Source of the DNA: Muricea muricata
Taxonomy: Eukaryota > Cnidaria > Anthozoa > Malacalcyonacea > Plexauridae
Direction of reading: 5' to 3'
Length of the DNA: 64,000 nt
Assembly: GCA_963855995.1 (NCBI GenBank)
Contig: OY979716.1
Coordinates: 19,649,040 to 19,713,039 of the forward strand
Made by a program: the position numbers and the translations under genes. How positions within the stretch are numbered: position 1 is the stretch's first letter; every line of letters begins with the position of its first letter. The notes below the pieces were generated by a model that was not told where the DNA came from, did not search any database, and saw only the letters and a program-made list of their open reading frames with translations. Shown one piece after another: positions 43,609 through 55,140 of the stretch.

Positions 43609-44973
43609 GGATGCACGGGTAGTGGTCAGATCCTGCTTAGAGCCGGTCTGAAATGGAGATGTAAGGCACCTCCTTTCCTCCACTAGCCTGGGGGATCACC
43701 TTGGGCAAGTGATAGTACCCTCTAAGCCTCCCTTGCCTGGGTACAGGCTTCCTGGTTGTAGTTGTAGTGGAGATGATTATGATAAGCATGGTGTGTATTG
43801 CTGATCAAAATATAGATTTGATTTATGTATTTAGGTTGTGTTTATGTGCCCAACTGGGCCAGCTGAGCTTCCATTTGAAGCCCCTTATAGTTCTTATTGT
43901 AGTTACTGTAATACTAATAAATACGAGTGATTTGATGGTTTTTAGGCTTCTTGTGGCTGGTTGTATGATCTTTGGTTACGTTCAGTTGCCATGGCAAATC
44001 AAATTCAAGGTGATGTACCTATTTTGATGTTTCCTCTCTTAGCACAGCATGGACAATGTATTTCCCTTGCTTTGATTAACTTTTATATTTTTTTTTCTGA
44101 GGATAAAACTGCTGAAACAATGAAGACAGAAGACACAGAAGATTAAAATATTTAGTTCTAAAAAATTTAATACTGTAATTAATTGTTGTGTTTGTAACTA
44201 AAATTAAATAACTTACTTTACCAATAATTAAAAACATAGAGCAATTAATTATCAATAAAAAATGCAAACCAAAAATAAACAAAAATAATGCAAAGCATCA
44301 ACCATAATAATTATTAACACTATGATATGAACAAGCAATATGTTAATTTCACTAAAATATGTAAATTACACTAAAACAACACCACTAACAGTGTAACTAA
44401 CAATTTTAATGTTTGCAAGAAACATTGTTGGAAACCTCCAATTTCAATGCAGGGTGTGCATAGTTATTGCAAATTAGGTACATGAGTTTAATAATAGAAT
44501 TGCAATAACAATGATAAAAAGTAACATTTGAAATAAGGTAACTATTTTTAATTCTTTTCGACAACTGTGCAATAGTTATAGCATACTGTATTGGTCTACA
44601 TTGGAGGATATACAGAAAATGCACCACATATCAAACCAAAAACTTTGTTACTGTTTATTGGTTTGTATGATAGTGCAACATTTCCCCAAACACATTCATT
44701 TTGACTGTGTGAAAGTAAGCATAGTGTTATAATTATTGAGTGCAGAACAATGAAATAGGATATATAAGTAATATGTCCATCATTTACATGCTGTATCAAC
44801 ACTGCAAATCATGTTTTTGCTTAGTTTTTGAATCACTGGCTAATATTTTGTTCAAGACAGTTATTTTGCTTAAACCATTCACAGGCAAGACACTCTTAGT
44901 TAGGCCCATTGCAGCCTGATTGATTAATTGCTCAATTACAAGTATGTTGCAGTGTAAATAAGCATATCATATT
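43609..44973. other. Non-coding stretch
   Basis: AT-rich. One 25-codon segment near 43845 (CPTGPAELPF with two Cys pairs) could be a further exon remnant of the THAP transposase. Otherwise nothing recognised. Confidence 0.4.
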
Positions 44974-44993
44974 TCAGTTCTTATGAACGTTGT

Positions 44994-45144
44994 TCAGCTG
45001 GGATACAACCCTTTGTGTCACTTTTTGGGTATTTTTTCGGATGAAGTGGTACACACAAGTTGGTAGAGGCCTTGTACTCTCCCATCCTAACAGCCCACAC
45101 ATCCATTTAATGAGCCACCTATAGGCCACAGCTCTCACATATCT
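44994..45144 (-). pseudogene. Exon fragment resembling a P2X7 intracellular-type zinc domain
   Basis: After acceptor TTTTTCCTAG the minus strand reads YVRAVAYRWLIKWMCGLLG, then LPTCVYHFIRK. This resembles the motif AYRxxxxWxxGxLG...LPSCxxxxIR common in cnidarian proteins with the P2X7-like C-terminal domain. Only one exon is seen, and the expected YTGF end is lost after a frame change. Low confidence. Confidence 0.35.
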
Positions 45145-45289
45145 AGGAAAAATACAATGCCAATTACTTTGACTGCCTTGCATGAGACAAATTATTTATA
45201 AGTCGAGAACTTACTTTTTATGAGAGTTGAATACAGGTATTGACGTCCTGTTTGTTTTGTTTGTTCTGTGTTACAATGTGGGTTGATTT

Positions 45290-46116
45290 GATAAAAGAAA
45301 GTTTTGATGCAACTTACTTTGTGTTGGGTTGGGTGGTTGCTTTTAAGGTTCAGTATTTGTTCTGTGTGTGTCTTCTTACGCTCAACTTGTGTGTTTATAT
45401 AGTTCCATCGTCAGTTCTTGTCAAAACACGTCAAAGAAAGCAAGTAGATTGTTTTGTTCTTCTTCTTTTGTGAATATTATATTTTCTGTAGTGTTGTTTA
45501 TAGAATGTAAAATGTCGTCAGTCTTGTTTTTCTTAACTGCAGCAAGGACATCGTCTACGTACATAGCTATCTGTTCCATGTTCTGATATCTTTGTTGTTA
45601 GTAACTGACCTCTTTTCTATATCCTGCATGACTGCATCAGCGAGGAAGCTAGAAAAAGGAGATCCCATGGGTGTACCTGAGATTTATCTGTAGTAAGCGT
45701 TTTAGAAGAAAATTCAGTAGAGAGGCAAAGATTGAGTAGTTCAAGAATGTTGGCTTTATCTACGTTTCTTCTGAATTACCACAAGTTATTGTTAGTAAGT
45801 AGCTCATTATTATGATATGTTTGGCTGTGTCTAGCGGAATGGATGTGAAAAGAGAAACAACGTCAAAGGATATCATGATTTCCTCGGGTTCAAGTTTGAG
45901 ATCTTTAAAATTAGCGACGAACTCATTAGTGTTGTCAATAGTGTCAGGTGATTTTTTAAATAAAAGATAGAGAATCATAGCAAGATATTTGGATAATTCA
46001 TATGTTGGTGATCTTGGTAAGGAGACGATTGGTTTTAGAGGAATATTTTCTTTGTGTGCTTTAGGCAAACCATAAAAATTAGCGGTGGATGCATCATTTG
46101 GTCGGATTCTACGCAC
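45290..46116 (-). pseudogene. Penelope-like element reverse transcriptase
   Basis: Minus strand: ANFYGLPKAHKENIPLKPIV, SPTYELSKYLAMIL and ISFDVVSLFTSIPLD are typical Penelope/Neptune RT motifs. They are followed, after frameshifts, by FLADAVMQDIEKR, the catalytic YVDDVL (~45545) and an FKSNHPTQHK-type C-terminal piece (~45330). The 5' end stops at the junction with the opposite-strand fragment at ~46112. Confidence 0.88.
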
Positions 46117-46505
46117 GGGAATTCAAAGAGGCATGGTACAGTGGTGAGGATAATGCTATCAACCGACATATTGACATTCCTACTATCTACTTGCCACTTA
46201 AGACAATACGTAACATCGCTACTAACAAGGACACTAATGCAAGTAATACTAATGTTGAAAACCTTCCAACATCTGCAACACATCAATCGAGTCATTCCAC
46301 CATCCTTGACAACGAAGAGCACTCATCCATGACAACGCATCTATCAACGACCGTCGACCAATGATACTGTATTAACCTCTAAAAAACCAATCAGATGATC
46401 TCAACGTATACATAGTCTTAGACAACAACGCGAAACTTAAAAACGTAGTGTATATATGTAAATAACCTATGTTCTGAAGAAGGTTCGAAGTGCCGAGTCG
46501 AAAGC
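46112..46505 (+). pseudogene. Penelope-like element C-terminus and 3' tail
   Basis: Reading frame 46089-46364 has REFKEAWYSGEDNAINRHID, the end of the Penelope GIY-YIG region, then a low-complexity tail and stop at 46362. The 3' UTR holds the hammerhead-like motif. It lies head-to-head with the RT fragment, an inverted arrangement known for this class. Confidence 0.75.
46474..46505 (+). ncRNA. Hammerhead-like ribozyme core, interrupted by a MITE
   Basis: CTGAAGA, A, stem GGTTCG/CGAGTC (two wobble pairs) with loop AAGTGC, then GAAAGC. All core bases of a hammerhead (CUGANGA and GAAA) are present. The MITE at 46506 follows directly and has duplicated GTCGAAAGC. Confidence 0.55.
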
Positions 46506-46813
46506 CAACCTTGTACCCAGGCTCTAATCTCTACGCTCTACGCTTGAGGAAGAGACCCTGGTGAATGCTGGTGACGTGGCACACAGATTTCGGGAGCCAT
46601 TCGGATATGCATTACTAGTTAGGGGAGGATTCGTAATTTTTTGGGTAAAAGTAACTCGTGTTACACTTTTCATCAAATGTGAGGCAAAAACTACATACAC
46701 CCACAATCCCTCACAAGCTTGCTCCCAAAATCTGGGTACTACGTGACCAGCATTCACCAGGGTATCTTTCTCAAGCGAAGAGCGTAGAGAAGAGAGCTTG
46801 GGCACGAGGTTGG
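46506..46813. mobile_element. MITE with the ends of the RecQ/DUF6589 element
   Basis: 308 bp. Ends CAACCTTGTACCCAGGCTC and the inverse of CCAACCTCGTGCCCAAGCTC. Flanking direct repeat GTCGAAAGC, 9 bp if the ends are CAACC/GGTTG (left copy 46497-46505, right copy 46813-46821 sharing the boundary G). Subterminal ACCCTGGTGAATGCTGG resembles the inner TIR of the 49.3-kb element, so it is probably a non-autonomous derivative. Confidence 0.85.
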
Positions 46814-46881
46814 TCGAAAGCTCAATAAAAATACTGTATATTTCAATCCAGCGAATTTTCATTCAACTTTAATATGTCTTG

Positions 46882-47022
<141 letters not shown>

Positions 47023-47094
47023 TTATATTTATTGTATGAGTATGGAGATTTACGGGTAGTACTCGGCTGAAATAAAACTCGTATTTCACTGCAT

Positions 47095-47205
47095 ACTATA
47101 TTTTTCACATGTGAAAAAAGTCGTATGAGCGTTTTGATTGGTTGTACGACATTTTTCACATGTGAAAAATGTCGTATGAGCGTTTTGATTGGCTGACATT
47201 TTCTT
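47095..47205 (+). repeat. Duplicated 55-bp unit with CACATGTG palindrome
   Basis: TTTTTCACATGTGAAAAA followed by GTCGTATGAGCGTTTTGATTGG occurs twice in tandem. Confidence 0.8.
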
Positions 47206-47504
47206 ACCCAAAAATTCAACGCCTGTTTGCAGGCTAATGTAAACATGGAGTCCGATTTTGTCAACTTACTGAGGAGAGAGATTTATAATATTTTGTCTGC
47301 AAAAAATCTCGAAAGATCATGAAGAAATACATTTGTGGTTTCATTAACGTGAAATAAACCTCATGGTTGTGTTTTCTGCACGAAAACAAATCGTTAAATG
47401 GCAAGAAATTTTGTTTTTATATTTCGCTTGTATTTTGTTGTCCGTCAGTATATCAAATGTTTGGTATCTGTATACTCATCTTTACACTCTTATAATAAAC
47501 AATT

Positions 47505-47655
47505 TACTTCATGTTTGGTTCGTTTGTACGATTTTTATTATTCACTCGTTGTGAAGGATCGCTAAACTCACTCGTTCGCTGCGCTCACTCGTTCGTTTAA
47601 CGATCTTTTACAACTCGTGAATAAAAATCGTACGCACTCACCAACCATGAAGTAA
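47505..47655. repeat. Foldback, ~60-bp arms
   Basis: CTTCATGTTTGGTTCGTTTG and TACGATTTTTATTATTCAC pair with GTGAATAAAAATCGTA and CCAACCATGAAG. The loop is rich in CACTCGTTCG repeats. Confidence 0.8.
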
Positions 47656-48740
47656 TCTCTCTCTCTGTAGATGAAAAGTACGGTGCTTTTGTAACATTTT
47701 CTATCCATTAGGAGAAATTCTTTGCATTTAAACAAAAGTGTTTATTTTTTTTACGAACTAAAGCATTTTTGTCTTATACTTGATTTCATAAAAAATTGTA
47801 GTGTTTCCTCTAAAGAAAAAGGAGCAGCAACCTTAAACGTGGGATATAGGTTACAAAAGGTCCCTATGCAGTGCTTAGATCTAGATTTTTTAAAAACACC
47901 GATTTTTTAGAGCAAAATTACAAAATATACACATGTTAGGGTGCTCAAGTCAATTATCTTTACAAGCACTGACTCTTACTTATTATCGATCTTTCATCTT
48001 CACAAAATTCTCGAGCGGAAATATTATGAACCTTTCTCAGGCTCATGCCCAATTTTGATGAGAGTAGAAATTATTTATGACAATTCGTTTGCGGCCTTAA
48101 AATTTATCCAAATTCAACCAAATTTGGACGGAACGTAAATGTTGATTGTATGTATCAAGCAGTTTGATTTCGGCCTGATCGGTAAAATTTTTCAGCTATT
48201 TTTTTCACTTTTATTTGGAGACCTCAAGGTTACAAAAGATCCATAATGCTAGAAAATCAAAGTTTTTCAGAATTAAAGTACACACACAAGGTAATGTCCA
48301 AAATATTACATCTGGCGAAGGCCTATGCTCCTGGTGACTGTGAGACAAGTTTTGGTGAAATATCATTACATTTATAATCCTCAAATATGGGTTTTAAAAT
48401 TTCTCTGATCTCAGTTATAAGACTGGACTGTCAAACCTGCCTGAAAGCTAGCCTTTAAAATGTAATCATTTCTGTACGAAAATGCAACTATTTATAAACA
48501 AACTGCTTTAGCTGGTGTAAACACATTTCTTCTATGCTGAGGCAACTTTCCTGCCGACATCGTTTTAAGACATACCGGTTTAGGACACGCCACCTGTTAG
48601 CTTTGCCTTTGCTAATGTTATGAAATAATGCAAAGTTAATTTCGTTCATGTAACTTCTCTCTGGTAAATACCCTATTAATTTATATGTTTTCCCATGTAT
48701 GTGCATGCACTTGTACAATTCGTTTATTTCTTATTCTTTT
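47656..48740. other. Non-coding stretch
   Basis: No supported gene; short ORFs only. Confidence 0.5.
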
Positions 48741-48744
48741 GTTT

Positions 48745-49145
48745 TAAAAAAGCGGTTTCTTATTTTATAAAACCTTATTTTAAGAAAATATTTTCTTGTT
48801 TCAAGAAAATGGTCTCTTAATTTAAGAAACGACTACTTATCTTAAGAAAATGTTTTCTTATTTAAAGAAACAATTACTTATTTCAAGAAAATAGTTTCTT
48901 ATTTAATTAAAGTATAATTTTGTGGAAACGATACGTAGATTTACTATCGCAAAGCTTTCAGTCCATAAGCTCGGATCTTCATGACTGCAAATAAATCATT
49001 TTTTAAGAAAATGGTTTCCTATTTTAGGAAGCCATTACTTATTTTAAGAAAATCTTTTCTTGTTCTAAGAAAAAATAGTTTCTTATTTTAAGAAAATGGT
49101 TTCTTATTTCAAGAAACAATTACTTATTTCAAGAAGACCTTTTTT
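48745..49145. repeat. Second cluster of TTCTTA/TAAGAA palindromes
   Basis: Same irregular inverted motifs as at 39590-39955. The cluster is interrupted at ~48905-49000 by the hammerhead-like tail on the minus strand. Confidence 0.8.
48952..48985 (-). ncRNA. Hammerhead-like motif, third copy
   Basis: Minus strand: CATGA, A, GATCCG, loop AGCTTA, TGGACT, GAAAGC. It keeps GAAA but has a damaged CTGATGA and an imperfect stem. Adjacent sequence matches the copy at 14462. Confidence 0.4.
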
Positions 49146-49639
49146 CGATTCAGAAAAAAGTTCCTTGTTTTAAGAACGTACAACAGATAAAAAGTGACTT
49201 TAACTTGAACATACTGATCAAAATGTGGATTACACAGGGCACTGCACACTCTGGAAAGCATGAAAAATAATAATCTCGTGGCTCGTACTATACCAACCTC
49301 GTACCCAGGGTCTTTCTTTGGGAAAGACCCTGGTATCGGCTGGTCACGTGTCTCCCAGAATCTGGGAGATAACAAAAGAATCAAACTAGGGCAGGGTAGC
49401 TGAGTAGTTGCATTAGTATGCAAGGCTAATGCCTGGCCAGTTTTTACGCTGGGAGTGAAACTTTCTGTTCTGCTAGGGGTAGGAGTGAGAAATACATGCG
49501 ATTTGAGATCAAATATCAAACATGGAAATTTGATACAGGAAAAACTATGAAAGGCCATTGCAAAGCATATCAAAGTACATATCCAGACATGTGCTATTGT
49601 GCTTTGGTCTCAAAGTTCATTTATCCGGATGACTTCCAA

Positions 49640-52600
49640 GGAAACCCCGAAAAAAGTGTATCGATCTCCAAGTTCTTCAATAGATTCGTCTGCTTGCCGA
49701 CTTTGCAGAGCTGTTGGGGACACAAGTCACCGCAAGAATATATTTATTTAAGCCTTCAAATCGAGTTTTACTCAAGACTGCCGAACAAATTTGCGGGCAT
49801 TCTATCGTTTACGAGGCGAATTGGCCCCATCTGATTTGTAGACCATGCGAGCGCAGACTTAATAATACTAGGGATTTTCAAAAGGTAATTTTGGAAACCG
49901 AGCAGTCATTTCATCAAAGTCAGGCCCGGTTCAAGCGCTGTATCGAAGTTTCACCGTCAATTTCCCAGCCGCCAAGATCTCGTCTCTCTACATCTCCATG
50001 CAGCGCGTTCAGCGAGGCGTTTACCAAGAATATCGTTGTCGTTCGATTCTTGTCAAGAACCTAGACAGAATATCGAAGTGAGTGCTGCCTATTTGTCAGT
50101 TTAATATAAAGTAATGTATATTAAATTGTGATTTGATTTGTAAAGCAATATTTACAAGTTTTAATTAAAATGAACTGTTATTTATTGAGATATACGTACG
50201 AGTTCGCGCAAACAATGCTAAGTTGTTCACATATAAATTTGCATGCAAGAATAGGTAAATTTTCTCACAGTCAAAATGTCCACCCTTGTAAACGAAGTGA
50301 AAATGTTATACTTGTCCGCAACAAAGCTAAGCGGCCAAAGCCAGGTGTTCAAGGCCAGGTTAATTGTTATATATAGAAAGCAATCAACAAGAGCTAAATA
50401 ATTTGAGTTTTCAACTTAGGCTTTTTAGCCTTGACCAGGACTCAAGGGCATTTTTAACTCCTTACCAGAAATTAGTAAAATTACCTCATACAAGAACCTA
50501 AAATTAATCAAAAGACCATTGCTTTATATGTTGTCTTTATATCTGCCTTAGAATGTAAATCCTAAGCAAGATGATCAGAGTTCCAAATCACAACTCAGCA
50601 TACTGCTCGAAGAAGCCAACAAAGAGTTGGTGAATGTTTGCAGAAGAGACAACCATCTGTATTAAGAGATAGAACCTGTGGTGGTTTATCCCAGGAGACG
50701 TGGATGATTGAAATTGTAAATGAGCTTTCAACTAAATGCCCCACTGTTTCAAAAATACTTTCAAGTTTGTTCGATTGCTCCATGATAAACCCTGAAAATA
50801 AGCTGCCACCAATTTGCTTGATTTATAGCATAATCATGTTTATGAGATGTCATGAACTGAGCAGGGTACAAAGAATTAATACTGTTCTCTTGACTGAAGG
50901 AAAAGCATCAAGTAATGTAAGTAAAAAATCAATTAGTACAAAAGATTAAAATATTATATCATTGATAAAACTATAAAAGTGATAGAATAATCTGGCAACA
51001 GGTACAGTATCTATTACCAAAAAATTTCACCATGGAAGACCTTTGTAATGAAGATTAGTTTCATGTTATCTGATACCAGATTTCTTCACTTGTTTAAATT
51101 CTCTTGTCACATGGAGCACCAGACCCCTAGAAACTAATTGGTGAAAGGGCACATAGTGATAACAATGTCTTAACATAATGTTGACGTCTATGTTGTAGAG
51201 TAATTTTCCAGTATCTCTTTAATCCTTATTTATCTCATTTAAGTTCTTGTCAATATTAAGCCAAATGAATTAATGTAATTTCAGCTTTTAATCAAACTTT
51301 TAACTGTTAGCTGAACAACTTTCAAATTATATTTCAATTAAATTGATCCTTTGATTAAACACAACTAAATTAAAACATCCTTCCTACCATAATTTTTGCA
51401 CCTCAGCACAGTATAAGGAATAAACAGCAGGACAACTCAGCATTGCGACAAGTCCCCTATTTTTATGCAATTTACTGGCCAGAATAATGGCGGAACAGCC
51501 AGTTCAGCGCTTCATATAAACATGCGTAATGACATGGGCGAGGACACAAAGTTCAAACATTCCATACCCGAGTTACCCTTCTGTTTATTTCTATCCTGTG
51601 CACCTCAGTTTGAAATTCATGTTATAGCTTTGGCTTTTTATTTAAGAGAAGACAACCTATTCAACTCTATAATTGTGCTACCACAAGGTACTGTACGATA
51701 TATTCAAAAAGTGATTAATACTTTCCTTATTTATAGTTGTTTGAGCGACTAAACAAGTATGGGTTCTGTCTGAGCATGTCTAAAAAGTATGTAGTCCTCG
51801 ATGACATTGGCAAACACTTTTTGGATCATGCTGTAGAATTGGCGAAGTCTGGAAGGAAGTTTGTCTTTGTTGTCGACAACATAGATTGGATGGAGAAGGT
51901 GCATGATATGCGAGAAGTTCACCAAAACAAGAGTATGCATGCAGTTGCAACTAGCATGGTGTTCACCAGAGTTTCAAGTGACCATCTACCAGATGATGGC
52001 CCTCAGAAAGATATACGGACTTGTAACTTTCGTGAACTTGTCACCATAAAAGATGAAGAATTGAAAGAGATTCAAAATCGGTACAAGATATTAGTTGCAA
52101 GAATCCTAGTTGAGAAGTTTCCAAAGTTTAAACATCTTAAGACCTATCTATCTAAAGAACTTCCCCTTCCTCATGTCAATTCTGAGACAGCATCTTGTAA
52201 ATCAGAGGTTATCACCATGCCAGTATTGATGAAGGACGAGAAGAAATACAGTGATTGTGTCGATGTGTTAGACCAGTTAGAAGAATGGACTCACCTCATA
52301 TATAAGGCAAGCGGTATGTGCAAAGATCAGCCAGACCAACCCCCTACTTTCCCACCATTGGTAGAAGTTCCAACACAGCCAGATCAACCTAGATCCCATA
52401 TCCCACCTAAAACAGCAAATTTTGATCCACTTCAAGGAGTGAAGATTCCTTGTTTTGGTGATGAATTAACGAGAGTAAGATTTGCTGGTGCACGTGATCT
52501 TCGTTCTGGTTGCCATACAGCAAAGCGGCGTCTTGACCACCTATATCCATATCGTATTGTTGGATGGCATACAAAGAGGAGTTTTCTGAAGGTACATATA

Positions 52601-54117
52601 AGCTTAAAATTTTCATCGGTTAGCATAGCCAGTAGAATCGTGGAAGTGCCAATACAGTAATTGATTTTTTCCTATCTGATTTAGACTGTTTTCTTATGAT
52701 ATACTGTAGTAAGTTGAAAATGTCAGCTAGTTATTTTGGAATACAATTTATGATTGGCCCATTGAGAGGCTATGCACTCAACTTTCTTACTTAATGTTGT
52801 CTAATGCCATGCCACTATCGCTTGTTACTATGGTATTACATTAGCTTGTTACTATGGTATTTCATGTTTTCAAGGGATAGATATTTAAACTACCTTCACA
52901 TTGTTTAGAAGTCTCCAATGGATGAGTTAAAGACAATGTAAAATCTGTAATGTAAACAAATGCTTTGTTTACATTTCAAATTTTGAAAATATACTTAATA
53001 TCTAATACTACTGAGTGCATTATCATGAAGTTAATTAGCAAATTGCAATTTCTTTATTTCTTTATAGTCAGTCTTTAAAAGGCTGTACAAAAATTCTGGA
53101 AGAGAAAATGGTACATTACGATACTTCCGAGAGCTGCTCAACAGAAGAAATGTGACGGTTGATGTCAAGCACTACGAAGACTGCGAGCAGCTCTTCATGA
53201 GTGTTGGTCACTCTTACCTAATTGAAGCTCTGCTTGAGTTTTTTAAGATGGAAGATGTCAGCAAGTCGCCAAAAGAAAATAGTCGTTTTCTTTTCATTGA
53301 TGGAAATGATGAAGAAAAAAAGGCCCAAATACTAGCAGTTTTGGACAAGTTTGTCTCACAATACATCTGTTCTACATCAGAGGGAGACAGCATGGAATCA
53401 TCAGATGATGACACCACAGATGGTGTCTTCAACTATGCCCTGAACCTCCTGAAGTCCTATTTCATCCTTCTGGATTGCAAGGATGCTGTAGCATCTGGAA
53501 ATGGGGAGCATTTAGCACTAATCCAGAAACAGATGTTATTTTACTTCTCATCTGTTTCTGGATTTAATTCGTATGCTATTGAGATGCTTATCTCTATAGT
53601 GCAGAATGAAGTGTTGCTCTCACCCAAGGAAGCACATCAATGCAAGTGGGCAGCATTGGCTAATTGGAGAGGAGGAAAGGACAAAAACATTGAGATTGAC
53701 TTACTCCAAGAAAATCGAAATGCTGATCTCAAAGGACTTATTCGTTTGATGGGTGCCAATAAGACGGGGAAGGCAATTAGAAGAATGAGCAAGGCAGCTG
53801 GTGGTGTTCGTAAGATTGTGGATGTTTTTGAAGAACAAGCAGTAATCAAATCCAAGTCATCAGCTCACTCTCATAGATCTTCTTCTCAAGATGAAAAGAA
53901 AATTTCAAGCGACCTGCACAAGTTGAAGCCCTTCACTCCTGTGATTGGACGATCCCACAATTCATTTGTAGGAATTGCATGTGATCCATTGGAGAATTTA
54001 AATGAGGAATTGTTTTCTGAATGGCTTGAAAGGCATCAAAATAACATTTCTTTGCACTTTCCAACACTTGATGACATGCCTGGAAGTGAACCTGTTGAGG
54101 GTGACAATGTGTTGTGA
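49640..54117 (+). pseudogene. DUF6589-type putative transposase, four exons
   Basis: Exon A (to 50077) has a Cys-pair zinc module (ACRLC, then ICRPCERRL) with frameshifts at ~49710 and ~50025. Exon B 50552-50916 has one frameshift near 50640, then RQPSVLRDRTCGGLSQETW. Exon C 51737-52591 is intact: VFVVDNIDWMEKVHDMRE, KSMHAVATSMVFTRVSS and a Pro-rich linker. Exon D 53068-54117 is intact: YFRELLNRRNVTVDVKHYED, then WANWRGGKDKNIEIDLLQE-like GKDKNIEIDL and LGANKTGKAIRRM-like GANKTGKAIRRM blocks typical of DUF6589. B-C and C-D junctions are clean GT/AG and preserve frame. The Asp in VVDNIDW (codon at 51875) is the candidate first catalytic Asp. About 900 residues if repaired; the C-terminal two exons are unbroken. 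It converges with the helicase gene. Role as transposase is inferred. Confidence 0.78.
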
Positions 54118-55140
54118 CAATATTTTAGCAACTTAATATCTTCATGTTACACATGCAACCTGCAAAACAAATCTACTGCTAAGATATATTTATTAGTAAA
54201 GAATGTTTGATTAGATATGTCCCAAATATAATTACATTGCTAGTTGTAAGAAAAATTGCATTATGTAACATGGTCTGTGGTATTTCATGAGATTTAACTG
54301 ACCACTCAATTGACATTTAAAAGAGCACTAAATTTGCACAATGTACCTACTTGTATATTCATGTCAATCCATGTCGTGGCTGTTTTCTCAATCTTACTAC
54401 TCACCACATAATGTTTATTATATTTTCACCCATGGCTTGTTTCCATGTTTAATAAAGCTTTTGCAGTCTGTCAGGTATGCTATTTGAAAAATACTTTGAA
54501 TATCTTTGCCATTTAAAGCAAAGCCCTTGTTGGAAAGTAAAAACCAGGGCCTTTGCTCAAAACATCAAAGATACTCCGACTTGTATTTTTCAGGTAGAAG
54601 AACACCTAACCACCACAGAAGCTTTAGTACTCTCTACCTACACAGGTACACACAGACCAGGCTTAATACACACTTTATTACTGTTCCCTAGTAGTTACCA
54701 TTTGGCACTGATTAAAGAAATACTATAAATGTATGAATTAGAAATTAATAGCGTAGTACATCTAATTAAATTATAGAAATTATGTTTTGGATAATAATGA
54801 TGATAATGTTTTTGGTACATCAAAATGTTCATGCTAATAAATGTTTGACCACTTTGACATTTTAGAAATGCATGTGAACAAACAGTTTAACATGCAATAT
54901 GTTTATCATCAATGAAGATTTGCTACAAACATGCCATGCCCTGAAACTCTGTTGCTCAAGCTTTAATATCCTAGTTTTATTTCTGAGCATTTAACCTCTT
55001 TAAATGTGTGTAGCATATCTATTATCACTTAATAGACTTGAAAGCAAAGAGTGGCATATTTACACTCTTTACCACCAATACATGACAGCCCAATATAAAG
55101 TTTACATGCAATTATTCTATTTTAAAGTTCTGTTCAAAAG
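54118..55140. other. Intergenic middle of the element
   Basis: Between the two convergent 3' ends. AT-rich, AATAAA at ~54450; no supported gene. Confidence 0.55.
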
